The notes under the pieces were generated by a model. The model searched no databases, was not told the DNA's origin, and saw only the letters and a program-made list of their open reading frames with translations. From Lotus japonicus (lineage: Eukaryota > Streptophyta > Magnoliopsida > Fabales > Fabaceae), in NCBI RefSeq assembly GCF_012489685.1, contig NC_080042.1:39189158-39253157 (forward strand): 64,000 bases of DNA, in the 5' to 3' direction. Shown in pieces: positions 25,734 through 40,300 of this stretch; position 1 is the first letter of the stretch; each line of letters begins with the position of its first letter. The translations under genes and the position numbers were made by a program.

Positions 25734-28225
25734 CTAGTTTCGTCGAATTCGCGGGCAGGAATTTTGTTTTACGAACGTTTTGCCCAAATTGTTAGTAGAG
25801 CTGCTTGACGGGAACATAATTCGAACAAATGTGCAGTCCTGGAATGTTCCAAATTTTTGTCCACAGTTTAAGGGACTAAAATTAGGGACTTTGCCCCAGT
25901 TTCGTCGAATTCGCGCGCAGGAATTTTGTTTTACGAAAGTTTCGCCCAAATTATTCGTAGAGCTGCTCGACGGGAACATAACTCGAACAAATTAGAAGTC
26001 CTGAAATGTTTCAAATTTTTGTCCACAGTTTAAGGGACTCAAATTAGGGACTGTGCCCCAGTTTCGTCGAATTTGCGAGCAGGAATTTTGTTTTACGATA
26101 GTTTCGCCCAAATTGTTCGTAGAGCTGCTCGACAGGAACAGAACTCGAACAAATGAGCAGTCGTGACATTTTCCAAATTTTTGTCCACAGTTTAAGGGAC
26201 TAAAATTAGGGACTGTGCCCCAGTTTCGACGAATTCGCGCGCAGGAATTTTGTTTTACGAAAGTTTCACCCAAATTGTTCGTAGAGCTGCTTGACGGGAA
26301 CATAACTCGAACAAATGTGCAGTCTTGAAATTGTTCGTAGAGCTGCTTGACGGGAACATAACTCGAACAAATGTGCAGTCTTGAAATTGTTCGTAGAGCT
26401 GCTTGACGGGAACATAACTCGAACAAATGTGCAATATTGAAAAGTTCCAAATTTTTGTCCACAGTTTAAGGGACTAAAATTAGGGACTGTGCCCCAGTTT
26501 GGTCGAATACGCGCACAGGAATTTTGTTTTACGAACGTTTCGCCCAAATTGTTCGTAGAGCTGCTTGACGGGAACATAACTCGAACAAATGTGCAGTCTT
26601 GAAATGTTCCAAATTTTTGTCCACAGTTTAAGGGACTAAAATTAGGGACTGTGCCCCAGTTTTGTCGAATACGCGCGCAGGAATTTTGTTTTACGAACGT
26701 TTCGCCCAAATTGTTCGTAGAGCTGCTCGACGGGAACAGAACTCGAACAAATGTGCAGTCCTGAAATGTTCCAAATTTTTGTCCACAGTTTAAGGGACTA
26801 AAATTAGGGACTGTGCCCCAGTTTCGTCGAATTCGCGCGCAGGAATTTTGTTTTATAAACGTTTCGCCCAAATTGTTCGTAGAGCTGCTCGACGGGAACA
26901 GAACTCGAACAAATGTGCAGTCCTGAAATGTTCCAAATTTTTGTCCACAGTTTAAGGGACTAAAATTAGGGACTGTGCCCTAGTTTCGTCGAATTCGCGG
27001 GCAGGAATTTTGTTTTACGAACGTTTTGCCCAAATTGTTAGTAGAGCTGCTTGACGGGAACATAATTCGAACAAATGTGCAGTCCTGGAATGTTCCAAAT
27101 TTTTGTCCACAGTTTAAGGGACTAAAATTAGGGACTTTGCCCCAGTTTCGTCGAATTCGCGCGCAGGAATTTTGTTTTACGAAAGTTTCGCCCAAATTAT
27201 TCGTAGAGCTGCTCGACGGGAACATAACTCGAACAAATTAGAAGTCCTGAAATGTTTCAAATTTTTGTCCACAGTTTAAGGGACTCAAATTAGGGACTGT
27301 GCCCCAGTTTCGTCGAATTTGCGAGCAGGAATTTTGTTTTACGATAGTTTCGCCCAAATTGTTCGTAGAGCTGCTCGACAGGAACAGAACTCGAACAAAT
27401 GAGCAGTCGTGACATTTTCCAAATTTTTGTCCACAGTTTAAGGGACTAAAATTAGGGACTGTGCCCCAGTTTCGACGAATTCGCGCGCAGGAATTTTGTT
27501 TTACGAAAGTTTCACCCAAATTGTTCGTAGAGCTGCTTGACGGGAACATAACTCGAACAAATGTGCAGTCTTGAAATTGTTCGTAGAGCTGCTTGACGGG
27601 AACATAACTCGAACAAATGTGCAGTCTTGAAATTGTTCGTAGAGCTGCTTGACGGGAACATAACTCGAACAAATGTGCAATATTGAAAAGTTCCAAATTT
27701 TTGTCCACAGTTTAAGGGACTAAAATTAGGGACTGTGCCCCAGTTTGGTCGAATACGCGCACAGGAATTTTGTTTTACGAACGTTTCGCCCAAATTGTTC
27801 GTAGAGCTGCTTGACGGGAACATAACTCGAACAAATGTGCAGTCTTGAAATGTTCCAAATTTTTGTCCACAGTTTAAGGGACTAAAATTAGGGACTGTGC
27901 CCCAGTTTTGTCGAATACGCGCGCAGGAATTTTGTTTTACGAACGTTTCGCCCAAATTGTTCGTAGAGCTGCTCGACGGGAACAGAACTCGAACAAATGT
28001 GCAGTCCTGAAATGTTCCAAATTTTTGTCCACAGTTTAAGGGACTAAAATTAGGGACTGTGCCCCAGTTTCGTCGAATTCGCGCGCAGGAATTTTGTTTT
28101 ATAAACGTTTCGCCCAAATTGTTCGTAGAGCTGCTCGACGGGAACAGAACTCGAACAAATGTGCAGTCCTGAAATGTTCCAAATTTTTGTCCACAGTTTA
28201 AGGGACTAAAATTAGGGACTGTGCC
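25734..28225 (+). repeat. Higher-order repeat, 1246-bp period, two copies
   Basis: 25734-26979 and 26980-28225 are direct tandem copies with an exact 1246-bp offset. The length fits seven 162-bp monomers plus two 56-bp short monomers (1134 + 112). Markers shared by both copies are the CGCGGGCAGG monomer, the AAATTAGAAGTCC monomer, the GAGCAGTCGTGACATTTTCC monomer and the TTTGGTCGAATACGCGCAC monomer. Confidence 0.9.
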
Positions 28226-31200
28226 CTAGTTTCGTCGAATTCGCGCGCAGGAATTTTGTTTTATAAACGTTTCGCCCAAATTGTTCGTAGAGCTGCTCGA
28301 CGGGAACAGAACTCGAACAAATGTGCAGTCCTGAAATGTTCCAAATTTTTGTCCACAGTTTAAGGGACTAAAATTAGGGACTGTGCCCCAGTTTCGTCGA
28401 ATTCGCGCGCAGGAATTTTGTTTTATAAACGTTTCGCCCAAATTGTTCGTAGAGCTGCTCGACGGGAACATAACTCGAACAAATGTACAGTCCTGAAATG
28501 TTCCAAATTTTTGTCCACAGTTTAAGGGACTAAAATTAGGGACTGTGCCCCAGTTTCGTCGAATTCGCGCGCACGTATTTTGTTTTACGAAAGTTTCGCC
28601 CAAATTGTTCGTAGAGCTGTTTGACGGGAACATAACTCGAACAAATGTGCAGTCTTGAAATTGTTCGTAGAGCTGCTTGACGGGAACATAACTCGAACAA
28701 ATGTGCAGTCCTGAAATGTTCCAAATTTTTGTCCACAGTTTAAGGGACTAAAATTAGGGACAGTGCCCCAGTTTCGTCGAATACGCGCGCAGGAATTTTG
28801 TTTTACGAACGTTTCGCCCAAATTGTTCGTAGAGCTGCTTGACGGGAACATAACTCGAACAAATGTGCAGTCTTGAAATGTTCCAAATTTTTGTCCACAG
28901 TTTAAGGGTCTAAAATTAGGGACTGTGCCCCAGTTTCGTCGAATACGCGCGCAGGAATTTTGTTTTACGAACGTTTCGCCCAAATTGTTCGTAGAGCTGC
29001 TTGACGGGAACATAACTCGAACAAATTTGCAGTCCTGAAATGTTACAAATTTTTGTCCACAGTTTAAGGGACTAAAATTAGGGACTGTGCCCCAGTTTCG
29101 TCGAATTCGCGCGCAGGAATTTTATTTTATAAACGTTTCTCCCAAATTGTTCGTAGAGCTGCTTGACAGGAACATAACTCGAACAAATGTGCAGTCTTGA
29201 AATTGTTCGTGGAGCTGCTTGACGGGAACATAACTCGAACAAATGTGCAGTCTTGAAATTGTTCGTAGAGCTGCTTGACGGGAACATAACTCGAACAAAT
29301 GTGCAGTCTTGAAATTGTTCGTAGAGCTGCTTGACGGGAACATAACTCGAACAAATGTGCAATATTGAAAAGTTCCAAATTTTTGTCCACAGTTTAAGGG
29401 ACTAAAATTAGGGAGTGTGCCCCAGTTTTGTCGAATTCGCGCGCAGGAATTTTGTTTTACGAACGTTTCGCCAAATTGTTCGTAGAGCTGCTTGACAGGA
29501 ACATAACTCGAACAAATGTGCAGTCTTGAAATGTTCCAAATTTTTGTCCACAGTTTAAGGGACTAAAATTAGGGACTGTGCCCCAGTTTTGTCGAATACG
29601 CGCGCAGGAATTTTGTTTTACGAACGTTTCGCCCAAATTGTTCGTAGAGCTGCTCGACGGGAACAGAACTCGAACAAATGTGCAGTCCTGAAATGTTCCA
29701 AATTTTTGTCCACAGTTTAAGGGACTAAAATTAGGGACTGTGCCCCAGTTTCGTCGAATTCGCGCGCAGGAATTTTGTTTTATAAACGTTTCGCCCAAAT
29801 TGTTCGTAGAGCTGCTCGACGGGAACAGAACTCGAACAAATGTGCAGTCCTGAAATGTTCCAAATTTTTGTCCACAGTTTAAGGGACTAAAATTAGGGAC
29901 TGTGCCCCAGTTTCGTCGAATTCGCGCGCAGGAATTTTGTTTTATAAACGTTTCGCCCAAATTGTTCGTAGAGCTGCTCGACGGGAACATAACTCGAACA
30001 AATGTACAGTCCTGAAATGTTCCAAATTTTTGTCCACAGTTTAAGGGACTAAAATTAGGGACTGTGCCCCAGTTTCGTCGAATTCGCGCGCACGTATTTT
30101 GTTTTACGAAAGTTTCGCCCAAATTGTTCGTAGAGCTGTTTGACGGGAACATAACTCGAACAAATGTGCAGTCTTGAAATTGTTCGTAGAGCTGCTTGAC
30201 GGGAACATAACTCGAACAAATGTGCAGTCCTGAAATGTTCCAAATTTTTGTCCACAGTTTAAGGGACTAAAATTAGGGACAGTGCCCCAGTTTCGTCGAA
30301 TACGCGCGCAGGAATTTTGTTTTACGAACGTTTCGCCCAAATTGTTCGTAGAGCTGCTTGACGGGAACATAACTCGAACAAATGTGCAGTCTTGAAATGT
30401 TCCAAATTTTTGTCCACAGTTTAAGGGTCTAAAATTAGGGACTGTGCCCCAGTTTCGTCGAATACGCGCGCAGGAATTTTGTTTTACGAACGTTTCGCCC
30501 AAATTGTTCGTAGAGCTGCTTGACGGGAACATAACTCGAACAAATTTGCAGTCCTGAAATGTTACAAATTTTTGTCCACAGTTTAAGGGACTAAAATTAG
30601 GGACTGTGCCCCAGTTTCGTCGAATTCGCGCGCAGGAATTTTATTTTATAAACGTTTCTCCCAAATTGTTCGTAGATCTGCTCGACGGGAACATAACTTG
30701 AACAAATGTGCAGTCCTGAAATGTTCCAAATTTTTGTCCACAGTTTAAGGGACTAAAATTAGGGACTGTGCCCCAGTTTCGTCGAATTCGCGCGCACGTA
30801 TTTTGTTTTACGAAAGTTTCGCCCAAATTGTTCGTAGAGCTGTTTGACGGGAACATAACTCGAACAAATGTGCAGTCTTGAAATTGTTCGTAGAGCTGCT
30901 TGACGGGAACATAACTCGAACAAATGTGCAGTCCTGAAATGTTCCAAATTTTTGTCCACAGTTTAAGGGACTAAAATTAGGGACTGTGCCCCAGTTTCGT
31001 CGAATTCGCGCGCACGTATTTTGTTTTACGAAAGTTTCGCCCAAATTGTTCGTAGAGCTGCTTGACGGGAACATAACTCGAACAAATGTGCAGTCTTGAA
31101 ATGTTCCAAATTTTTTTCCACAGTTTAAGGGACTAAAATTAGGGACTGTGCCCCAGTTTTGTCGAATACGCGCGCAGGAATTTTGTTTTACGAACGTTTC

Positions 31201-34200
31201 GCCCAAATTGTTCGTAGAGCTGCTCGACGGGAACAGAACTCGAACAAATATGCAGTCCTGAAATGTTCCAAATTTTTGTCCACAGTTTAAGGGACTAAAA
31301 TTAGGGACTGTGCCCCAGTTTCGTCGAATTCGCGCGCAGGAATTTTGTTTTATAAACGTTTCGCCCAAATTGTTCGTAGAGCTGCTCGACGGGACCATAA
31401 CTCGAACAAATTTGCAGTCCTGAAATGTTCCAAATTTTTGTCCACAGTTTAAGGGACTAAAATTAGGGACTGTGCCCCAGTTTCGTCGAATTCGCGCGCA
31501 GGAATTTTGTTTTATAAACGTTTCGCCCAAATTGTTCGTAGAGCTGCTCGACGGGAACATAACTCGAACAAATGTACAGTCCTGAAATGTTCCAAATTTT
31601 TGTCCACAGTTTAAGGGACTAAAATTAGGGACTGTGCCCCAGTTTCGTCGAATTCGCGCGCACGTATTTTGTTTTACGAAAGTTTCGCCCAAATGTTCGT
31701 AGAGCTGTTTGACGGGAACATAACTCGAACAAATGTGTAGTCTTGAAATTGTTCGTAGAGCTGCTTGACGGGAACATAACTCGAACAAATGTGCAGTCTT
31801 GAAATTGTTCGTAGAGCTGCTTGACGGGAACATAACTCGAACAAATGTGCAGTCCTGAAATGTTCCAAATTTTTGTCCACAGTTTAAGGGACTAAAATTA
31901 GGGACAGTGCCCCAGTTTCGTCGAATACGCGCGCAGGAATTTTGTTTTACGAACGTTTCGCCCAAATTGTTCGTAGAGCTGCTTGACGGGAACATAACTC
32001 GAACAAATGTGCAGTCCTGAAATGTTCCAAATTTTTGTCCACAGTTTAAGGGACTAAATTTAGGGACTGTGCCTCAGTTTCGTCGAATACGCGCGCAGGA
32101 ATTTTGTTTTACGAACGTTTAGCCCAAATTGTTCGTAGAGCTGCTTGACGGGAACATAACTCGAACAAATGTGCAGTCTTGAAATGTTCCAAATTTTTTG
32201 TCCACAGTTTAAGGGACTAAAATTAGGGACTGTGCCCCAGTTTCGTCGAATTTGCGCGCAAGAATTTTGTTTTACGAACGTTTCGCCCAAATTGTTCGTA
32301 GAACTGCTCGACGGGAACATAACTCGAACAAATGTGCAGTCCTGAAATGTTCCAAATTTTTGTCCACAGTTTAAGGAACTAAAATTAGGGACTGTGCCCC
32401 AGTTTCGTCGAATTCGCGCGCAAGAATTTTGTTTTACGAAAGTTTCGCCCAAATTGTTCGTAGAGCTGCTTGACGGGAACATAACTCGAACAAATGTGCA
32501 GTCTTGAAATGTTCCAAATTTTTTTCCACAGTTTAAGGGACTAAAATTAGGGACTGTGCCCCAGTTTTGTCGAATACGCGCGCAGGAATTTTGTTTTACG
32601 AACGTTTCGCCCAAATTGTTCGTAGAGCTGCTCGACGGGAACAGAACTCGAACAAATGTGCAGTCCTGAAATGTTCCAAATTTTTGTCCACAGTTTAAGG
32701 GACTAAAATTAGGGACTGTGCCCCAGTTTCGTCGAATTCGCGCGCAGGAATTTTGTTTTATAAACGTTTCGCCCAAATTGTTCGTAGAGCTGCTCGACGG
32801 GACCATAACTCGAACAAATTTGCAGTCCTGAAATGTTCCAAATTTTTGTCCACAGTTTAAGGGACTAAAATTAGGGACTGTGCCCCAGTTTCGTCGAATT
32901 CGCGCGCAGGAATTTTGTTTTATAAACGTTTCGCCCAAATTGTTCGTAGAGCTGCTCGACGGGAACATAACTCGAACAAATGTACAGTCCTGAAATGTTC
33001 CAAATTTTTGTCCACAGTTTAAGGGACTAAAATTAGGGACTGTGCCCCAATTTCGTCGAATTCGCGCGCACGTATTTTGTTTTACGAAAGTTTCGCCCAA
33101 ATTGTTCGTAGAGCTGTTTGACGGGAACATAACTCGAACAAATGTGTAGTCTTGAAATTGTTCGTAGAGCTGTTTGACGGGAACATAACTCGAACAAATG
33201 TGCAGTCTTGAAATTGTTCGTAGAGCTGCTTGACGGGAACATAACTCGAACAAATGTGCAGTCTTGAAATGTTCCAAATTTTTGTCCACAGTTTAAGGGA
33301 CTAAAATTAGGGACAGTGCCCCAGTTTCGTCGAATACGCGCGCAGGAATTTTGTTTTACGAACGTTTCGCCCAAATTGTTCGTAGAGCTGCTTGACGGGA
33401 ACATAACTCGAACAAATGTGCAGTCCTGAAATGTTCCAAATTTTTGTCCACAGTTTAAGGGACTAAAATTAGGGACTGTGCCCTAGTTTTGTCGAATACG
33501 CGCGCAAGACTTTTGTTTTACGAACGTTTCGCCCAAATTGTTCGTAGAGCTGCTTGACGGGAACATAACTCGAACAAATTTGCAGTCCTGAAATGTTACA
33601 AATTTTTGTCCACAGTTTAAGGGACTAAAATTAGGGACTGTGCCCCAGTTTCGTCGAATTCGCACGCAGGAATTTTGATTTATAAACGTTTCGCCCAAAT
33701 TGTTCGTAGATCTGCTCGACGGGAACATAACTCGAACAAATGTGCAGTCCTGAAATGTTCCAAATTTTTGTCCACAGTTTAAGGGACTAAAATTAGGGAC
33801 TGTGCCGTAGTTTCGTCGAATTCGCGCGCACGTATTTTGTTTTACGAAAGTTTCGCCCAAATTGTTCGTAGAGCTGTTTGACGGGAACATAACTCGAACA
33901 AATGTGCAGTCTTGAAATGTTCCAAATTTTTTTCCACAGTTTAAGGGACTAAAATTAGGGACTGTGCCCCAGTTTTGTCGAATACGCGCGCAGGAATTTT
34001 GTTTTACGAACGTTTCGCCCAAATTGTTCGTAGAGCTGCTCGACGGGAACAGAACTCGAACAAATGTGCAGTCCTGAAATGTTCCAAATTTTTGTCCACA
34101 GTTTAAGGGACTAAAATTAGGGACTGTGCCCCAGTTTCGTCGAATTCGCGCGCAGGAATTTTGTTTTATAAACGTTTCGCCCAAATTGTTCGTAGAGCTG

Positions 34201-34399
34201 CTCGACGGGACCATAACTCGAACAAATTTGCAGTCCTGAAATGTTCCAAATTTTTGTCCACAGTTTAAGGGACTAAAATTAGGGACTGTGCCCCAGTTTC
34301 GTCGAATTCGCGCGCAGGAATTTTGTTTTATAAACGTTTCGCCCAAATTGTTCGTAGAGCTGCTCGACGGGAACATAACTCGAACAAATGTACAGTCCT

Positions 34400-37300
34400 G
34401 AAATGTTCCAAATTTTTGTCCACAGTTTAAGGGACTAAAATTAGGGACTGTGCCCCAGTTTCGTCGAATTCGCGCGCAGGAATTTTGTTTTATAAACGTT
34501 TCGCCCAAATTGTTCGTAGAGCTGCTCGACGGGAACATAACTCGAACAAATGTACAGTCCTGAAATGTTCCAAATTTTTGTCCACAGTTTAAGGGACTAA
34601 AATTAGGGACTGTGCCCCAGTTTCGTCGAATTCGCGCGCACGTATTTTGTTTTACGAAAGTTTCGCCCAAATTGTTCGTAGAGCTGTTTGACGGGAACAT
34701 AACTCGAACAAATGTGTAGTCTTGAAATTGTTCGTAGAGCTGCTTGACGGGAACATAACTCGAACAAATGTGCAGTCTTGAAATTGTTCGTAGAGCTGCT
34801 TGACGGGAACATAACTCGAACAAATGTGCAGTCTTGAAATGTTCCAAATTTTTGTCCACAGTTTAAGGGACTAAAATTAGGGACAGTGCCCCAGTTTCGT
34901 CGAATACGCGCGCAGGAATTTTGTTTTACGAACGTTTCGCCCAAATTGTTCGTAGAGCTGCTTGACGGGAACATAACTCGAACAAATGTGCAGTCCTGAA
35001 ATGTTCCAAATTTTTGTCCACAGTTTAAGGGACTAAAATTAGGGACTGTGCCCTAGTTTTGTCGAATACGCGCGCAAGAATTTTGTTTTACGAACGTTTC
35101 GCCCAAATTGTTCGTAGAGCTGCTTGACGGGAACATAACTCGAACAAATTTGCAGTCCTGAAATGTTACAAATTTTTGTCCACAGTTTAAGGGACTAAAA
35201 TTAGGGACTGTGCCCCAGTTTCGTCGAATTCGCACGCAGGAATTTTGTTTTATAAACGTTTCGCCCAAATTGTTCGTAGATCTGCTCGACGGGAACATAA
35301 CTCGAACAAATGTGCAGTCCTGAAATGTTCCAAATTTTTGTCCACAGTTTAAGGGACTAAAATTAGGGACTGTGCCGTAGTTTCGTCGAATTCGCGCGCA
35401 CGTATTTTGTTTTACGAAAGTTTCGCCCAAATTGTTCGTAGAGCTGTTTGACGGGAACATAACTCGAACAAATGTGCAGTCTTGAAATTGTTCGTAGAGC
35501 TGCTTGACGGGAACATAACTCGAACAAATGTGCAGTCCTGAAATGTTCCAAATTTTTGTCCACAGTTTAAGGGACTAAAATTAGGGACTGTGCCCCAGTT
35601 TCGTCGAATTCGCGCGCACGTATTTTGTTTTACGAAAGTTTCGCCCAAATTGTTCGTAGAGCTGCTTGACGGGAACATAACTCGAACAAATGTGCAGTCT
35701 TGAAATGTTCCAAATTTTTTTCCACAGTTTAAGGGACTAAAATTAGAGACTGTGCCCTAGTTTTGTCGAATACGCGCGCAGGAATTTTGTTTTACGAACG
35801 TTTCGCCCAAATTGTTCGTAGAGCTGCTTGACGGGAACATACATCGAACAAATGTGCAGTCCTGAAATGTTCCAAATTTTTGTCCACAGTTTAAGGGACT
35901 AAAATTAGGGACTGTGCCCTAGTTTTGTCGAATACGCGCGCAGGAATTTTATTTTACGAACGTTTCGCCCAAATTGTTCGTAGAGCTGCTTGACAGGAAC
36001 ATAACTCGAACAAATTTGCAGTCCTGACATGTTACAAATTTTTGTCCATAGTTTAAGGGACTAAAATTAGGGACTGTGCCCCAGTTTCGTGAATTCGCGC
36101 GCAGGAATTTTGTTTTATAAACGTTTTGCCCAAATTGTTCGTAGATCTGCTCGACGGGAACATAACTCGAACAAATGTGCAGTCCTGAAATGTTCCAAAT
36201 TTTTGTCCACAGTTTAAGGGACTAAAATTAGGGACTGTGCCCCAGTTTCGTCGAATTCGCGCGCACGTATTTTGTTTTACGAAAGTTTCGCCCAAATTGT
36301 TCGTAGAGCTGTTTGACGGGAACATAACTCGAACAAATGTGCAGTCTTGAAATTGTTCGTAGAGCTGCTTGACGGGAACATAACTCGAACAAATGTGCAG
36401 TCCTGAAATGTTCCAAATTTTTGTCCACAGTTTAAGGGACTAAAATTAGGGACAGTGCCCCAGTTTCGTCGAATACGCGCGCAGGAATTTTGTTTTACGA
36501 ACGTTTCGCCCAAATTGTTCGTAGAGCTGCTTGACGGGAACATAACTCGAACAAATGTGCAGTCTTGAAATGTTCCAAATTTTTGTCCACAGTTTAAGGG
36601 TCTAAAATTAGGGACTGTGCCCCAGTTTCGTCGAATAAGCGCGCAGGAATTTTGTTTTACGAAAGTTTCGCCCAAATTGTTCGTAGAGCTGCTTGACGGG
36701 AACATACATCGAACAAATGTGCAGTCCTGAAATGTTCCAAATTTTTGTCCACAGTTTAAGGGACTAAAATTAGGGACTGTGCCCTAGTTTTGTCGAATAC
36801 GCGCGCAGGAATTTTGTTTTACGAACGTTTCGCCCAAATTGTTCGTAGAGCTGCTTGACGGGAACATAACTCGAACAAATTTGCAGTCCTGAAATGTTAC
36901 AAATTTTTTTCCACAGTTTAAGGGACTAAAATTAGGGACTGTGCCCCAGTTTCGTCGAATTCGCGCGCAGGAATTTTATTTTATAAACGTTTCTCCCAAA
37001 TTGTTCGTAGATCTGCTCGACGGGAACATAACTTGAACAAATGTGCAGTCCTGAAATGTTCCAAATTTTTGTCCACAGTTTAAGGGACTAAAATTAGGGA
37101 CTGTGCCCCAGTTTCATCGAATTCGCGCGCACGTATTTTGTTTTACGAAAGTTTCGCCCAAATTGTTCGTAGAGCTGTTTGACGGGAACATAACTCGAAC
37201 AAATGTGCAGTCTTGAAATTGTTCGTAGAGCTGCTTGACGGGAACATAACTCGAACAAATGTGCAGTCCTGAAATGTTCCAAATTTTTGTCCACAGTTTA

Positions 37301-40300
37301 AGGGACTAAAATTAGGGACTGTGCCCCAGTTTCGTCGAATTCGCGCGCACGTATTTTGTTTTACGAAAGTTTCGCCCAAATTGTTCGTAGAGCTGCTTGA
37401 CGGGAACATAACTCGAACAAATGTGCAGTCTTGAAATGTTCCAAATTTTTTTCCACAGTTTAAGGGACTAAAATTAGGGACTGTGCCCCAGTTTTGTCGA
37501 ATACGCGCGCAGGAATTTTGTTTTACGAACGTTTCGCCCAAATTGTTCGTAGAGCTGCTCGACGGGAACAGAACTCGAACAAATGTGCAGTCTTGAAATG
37601 TTCCAAATTTTTGTCCACAGTTTAAGGGACTAAAATTAGGGACTGTGCCCCAGTTTCGTCGAATTCGCGCGCAGGAATTTTGTTTTATAAACGTTTCGCC
37701 CAAATTGTTCGTAGAGCTGCTCGACGGGACCATAACTCGAACAAATTTGCAGTCCTGAAATGTTCCAAATTTTTGTCCACAGTTTAAGGGACTAAAATTA
37801 GGGACTGTGCCCCAGTTTCGTCGAATTCGCGCGCAGGAATTTTGTTTTATAAACGTTTCGCCCAAATTGTTCGTAGAGCTGCTCGACGGGAACATAACTC
37901 GAACAAATGTACAGTCCTGAAATGTTCCAAATTTTTGTCCACAGTTTAAGGGACTAAAATTAGGGACTGTGCCCCAGTTTCGTCGAATTCGCGCGCACGT
38001 ATTTTGTTTTACGAAAGTTTCGCCCAAATTGTTCGTAGAGCTGTTTGACGGGAACATAACTCGAACAAATGTGTAGTCTTGAAATTGTTCGTAGAGCTGC
38101 TTGACGGGAACATAACTCGAACAAATGTGCAGTCTTGAAATTGTTCGTAGAGCTGCTTGACGGGAACATAACTCGAACAAATGTGCAGTCTTGAAATGTT
38201 CCAAATTTTTGTCCACAGTTTAAGGGACTAAAATTAGGGACAGTGCCCCAGTTTCGTCGAATACGCGCGCAGGAATTTTGTTTTACGAACGTTTCGCCCA
38301 AATTGTTCGTAGAGCTGCTTGACGGGAACATAACTCGAACAAATGTGCAGTCCTGAAATGTTCCAAATTTTTGTCCACAGTTTAAGGGACTAAAATTAGG
38401 GACTGTGCCCTAGTTTTGTCGAATACGCGCGCAAGAATTTTGTTTTACGAACGTTTCGCCCAAATTGTTCGTAGAGCTGCTTGACGGGAACATAACTCGA
38501 ACAAATTTGCAGTCCTGAAATGTTACAAATTTTTGTCCACAGTTTAAGGGACTAAAATTAGGGACTGTGCCCCAGTTTCGTCGAATTCGCACGCAGGAAT
38601 TTTGTTTTATAAACGTTTCGCCCAAATTGTTCGTAGATCTGCTCGACGGGAACATAACTCGAACAAATGTGCAGTCCTGAAATGTTCCAAATTTTTGTCC
38701 ACAGTTTAAGGGACTAAAATTAGGGACTGTGCCGTAGTTTCGTCGAATTCGCGCGCACGTATTTTGTTTTACGAAAGTTTCGCCCAAATTGTTCGTAGAG
38801 CTGTTTGACGGGAACATAACTCGAACAAATGTGCAGTCTTGAAATTGTTCGTAGAGCTGCTTGACGGGAACATAACTCGAACAAATGTGCAGTCCTGAAA
38901 TGTTCCAAATTTTTGTCCACAGTTTAAGGGACTAAAATTAGGGACTGTGCCCCAGTTTCGTCGAATTCGCGCGCACGTATTTTGTTTTACGAAAGTTTCG
39001 CCCAAATTGTTCGTAGAGCTGCTTGACGGGAACATAACTCGAACAAATGTGCAGTCTTGAAATGTTCCAAATTTTTTTCCACAGTTTAAGGGACTAAAAT
39101 TAGAGACTGTGCCCTAGTTTTGTCGAATACGCGCGCAGGAATTTTGTTTTACGAACGTTTCGCCCAAATTGTTCGTAGAGCTGCTTGACGGGAACATACA
39201 TCGAACAAATGTGCAGTCCTGAAATGTTCCAAATTTTTGTCCACAGTTTAAGGGACTAAAATTAGGGACTGTGCCCTAGTTTTGTCGAATACGCGCGCAG
39301 GAATTTTATTTTACGAACGTTTCGCCCAAATTGTTCGTAGAGCTGCTTGACAGGAACATAACTCGAACAAATTTGCAGTCCTGACATGTTACAAATTTTT
39401 GTCCATAGTTTAAGGGACTAAAATTAGGGACTGTGCCCCAGTTTCGTGAATTCGCGCGCAGGAATTTTGTTTTATAAACGTTTTGCCCAAATTGTTCGTA
39501 GATCTGCTCGACGGGAACATAACTCGAACAAATGTGCAGTCCTGAAATGTTCCAAATTTTTGTCCACAGTTTAAGGGACTAAAATTAGGGACTGTGCCCC
39601 AGTTTCGTCGAATTCGCGCGCACGTATTTTGTTTTACGAAAGTTTCGCCCAAATTGTTCGTAGAGCTGTTTGACGGGAACATAACTCGAACAAATGTGCA
39701 GTCTTGAAATTGTTCGTAGAGCTGCTTGACGGGAACATAACTCGAACAAATGTGCAGTCCTGAAATGTTCCAAATTTTTGTCCACAGTTTAAGGGACTAA
39801 AATTAGGGACAGTGCCCCAGTTTCGTCGAATACGCGCGCAGGAATTTTGTTTTACGAACGTTTCGCCCAAATTGTTCGTAGAGCTGCTTGACGGGAACAT
39901 AACTCGAACAAATGTGCAGTCTTGAAATGTTCCAAATTTTTGTCCACAGTTTAAGGGTCTAAAATTAGGGACTGTGCCCCAGTTTCGTCGAATAAGCGCG
40001 CAGGAATTTTGTTTTACGAAAGTTTCGCCCAAATTGTTCGTAGAGCTGCTTGACGGGAACATACATCGAACAAATGTGCAGTCCTGAAATGTTCCAAATT
40101 TTTGTCCACAGTTTAAGGGACTAAAATTAGGGACTGTGCCCTAGTTTTGTCGAATACGCGCGCAGGAATTTTGTTTTACGAACGTTTCGCCCAAATTGTT
40201 CGTAGAGCTGCTTGACGGGAACATAACTCGAACAAATTTGCAGTCCTGAAATGTTACAAATTTTTTTCCACAGTTTAAGGGACTAAAATTAGGGACTGTG

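Noticed and set aside
30808..31995. Long open frames of 200-539 codons across the satellite
   Set aside because: They are the same 54-residue translation repeated because the monomer is 162 bp. They occur in several frames on both strands and change strand when the array does. No gene signals accompany them.
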